Assembly (NCBI GenBank): GCA_021847125.1
Contig: JAJZUK010000049.1
Coordinates: 1-7,309 of the forward strand
DNA: 7,309 nucleotides
Direction of reading: 5' to 3'
Origin: Pseudomonadota bacterium
GTDB taxonomy: Bacteria > Pseudomonadota > Gammaproteobacteria > Burkholderiales > SG8-39
In this document: positions 7,001 to 7,309 of the stretch, in pieces
How positions within the stretch are numbered: the first letter of the stretch is position 1
How the letters are laid out: every line of letters starts with the position of its first letter
Translations under genes and position numbers: made by a program
Notes under the pieces: model-generated
The model's database searches: none
What the model was told of the DNA's origin: nothing
What the model saw: only the letters and a program-made list of their open reading frames with translations

Positions 7001-7309
7001 TTCGCCCGAGAGCACGGTCAGCGTAGACGTGCCGTCCGCGTCCACCACCAGCTCCCAGTCGGTGCCGCGTATCGCAGCCAACGCCGACGGGGTCTCGACG
7101 GTGAGCCGGTTGGGCACGTTCTTCGATTGCGTCCAGGAGCGGCCCGCGCTCTGGTTGAGCACGGTGCTGCGATCACGGTTGTCGCCCACCTGCTTGATCT
7201 GGATCATGCTGTTCGCGGCGAGGCGCACCTGGGTCTGGTCGGCAAGCAGCACCGCCATGCGGCTGGCATCGCCGGTGCGCACGAAATGCCCTTCGGCACG
7301 ACGCGAAAC
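4079..7309 (-). CDS. FecR - TPR - outer-membrane beta-barrel fusion protein (N-terminus beyond right edge)
   Basis: The frame is open from base 7309 to a TAG at 4081-4079: 1076 residues, start not in the window. Numbered from the first visible codon, residues ~1-130 are a FecR domain (FVRTGDASRMAVLLADQT, AIRGTDWELVV at 79-89, LTVLSGEV, IAAGEQG). Residues ~170-480 are TPR-like helical pairs (LLLLSDFQVLEGEFDQAIATL; ARAWHGLGAVQTEREDVAPA; VALTGLGLVELKSGNTDEAV; LAVAYYQLGRTRDALFAL). From ~560-615 to the end alternating aromatic/polar strands form a TonB-receptor-like barrel (WLRPASYNSLAPVATAGIP; a final strand ending VNLIARF). A terminal Phe is the usual BAM insertion signal, so the stop is genuine. 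No TonB-receptor plug is seen. FecR modules usually signal or bind in the periplasm. TPR plus barrel also occurs in polysaccharide exporters (PgaA, BcsC, PelB), but the barrel sequence looks receptor-like. The ligand or cargo is unknown. Confidence 0.9.
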   Translation of the reverse strand, partial: VSRRAEGHFVRTGDASRMAVLLADQTQVRLAANSMIQIKQVGDNRDRSTVLNQSAGRSWTQSKNVPNRLTVETPSALAAIRGTDWELVVDADGTSTLTVLSGEVLLSNDQGSVSIAAGEQGRAQKGVAPVKRLLANPRERVQWVSSFTVDPRRYPELDAGQGAQGTDLRAIGELLRSGELAAARHAVEQLAAKRPDTGTALLLLSDFQVLEGEFDQAIATLRDGARRYPRDERFDVWRARLHLVRDEVPEARSALAAARATQPRSAEAMIAEGELERFEGRAPAATAAYSAALAAEPNSARAWHGLGAVQTEREDVAPARASLKRALELDPQGPGFRGELGTLEAFADNLPAARAAFAQAIEERPDDYVALTGLGLVELKSGNTDEAVNRLLAATLIEPRYARAQTYLAVAYYQLGRTRDALFALGRARELDSKDPLPDLFESVIRNDHLQPGDALVSARRAMSLLPYLKSLNQVANDQKGGANLGSALAAFGLEDWARSYAQDSYYPFWAGSHLFLADRYSGDFNKKSELFQGFLADPTVFGASNRFSTLIQRPGAYWNIGARYNNSRDFRLAEPTLTANGYANAGMPFAYFLEAIQTDTRPDRVAFDASARTYTVALGARPTYELGLFAYANAFDADIKLNPVSAIEQRVNGRNERLDLGAHYRFGPQSQAWLKLGKSNETSRVDQVTSVDTPFGLATNASDFRTKPEQHDIQFRHTFAANERHELSWGAELGRAEKTNTLVRENFFHIGAGVVPSDRLDQRDQDRSRDFWLSDRIRANERLNLQGDLAWQRYTKTRDINIFRDTVPPATQTFPENYDRSVVSPRLGAAWSLGRGATLRGAFQKWLRPASYNSLAPVATAGIPIDDSLVYAGGKISRYRAQLDWELSPAWFINAFADRREVDNLSSPLDGVLNTRADVANLDRLRQKTVANLAAPDQLEATPIFSRGTASSAGFTANHVLSRSLAGYFGYTSTGSKNSGGAFDRNAIPYLPKHRATVGLTWAGAQRLILSAQAVWRSQRYADEANLTPLASGWDMTLKLHWESENKRWSVEGYAANLIKRDVSNLLGVNLIARF

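Overview
This high-GC window reads almost entirely on the minus strand. It looks like a Gram-negative proteobacterium: there is an outer-membrane beta-barrel ending in Phe, a FecR domain, a Sec-secreted RCC1/PKD protein and a fragment ending in a GFWVN motif. From memory of similar proteins I would guess Betaproteobacteria, but there is no rRNA or marker gene here to prove it.

Layout in the direction of transcription (right to left). (1) 7309-4079: a very large gene with its N-terminus cut off by the right edge. It encodes a FecR domain, a TPR array and a TonB-receptor-like outer-membrane beta-barrel in one chain. (2) 4054-3854: a 66-codon ORF, 24 bases after and in frame with the barrel gene's stop, that looks like the C-terminal half of a secreted 'GFWVN' domain. 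(3) 3853-3677: an intergenic stretch with two dyads and a weak promoter candidate that would give a nearly leaderless mRNA. (4) 3676-2537: a 379-residue AAA_14/DUF4143 (COG1373-type) ATPase. (5) 2536-2359: a spacer containing a second GFWV(S)R-stop sequence. (6) 2358-1948: a 136-residue HigA-like (COG5499-type) HTH protein with no HigB toxin beside it. (7) 1947-1693: a spacer with two inverted repeats. (8) 1692-1: an RCC1-repeat/PKD protein with a signal peptide, cut off by the left edge.

The ends carry envelope or exported proteins. The middle carries a small accessory module, the ATPase plus the orphan HigA-like regulator. A 17-base near-perfect direct repeat (one mismatch) lies on both sides of the ATPase and in both copies encodes the last residues of a GFWV-type C-terminus, which suggests the ATPase landed among, or was rearranged with, GFWVN-domain gene ends.

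Nothing seen proves a new system. The two items most worth following are the FecR-TPR-barrel fusion, which has no recognisable plug in the visible part, and the ATPase/orphan-antitoxin pair with its operator-like dyads. No tRNA, rRNA, CRISPR array, transposase or plus-strand gene was found.
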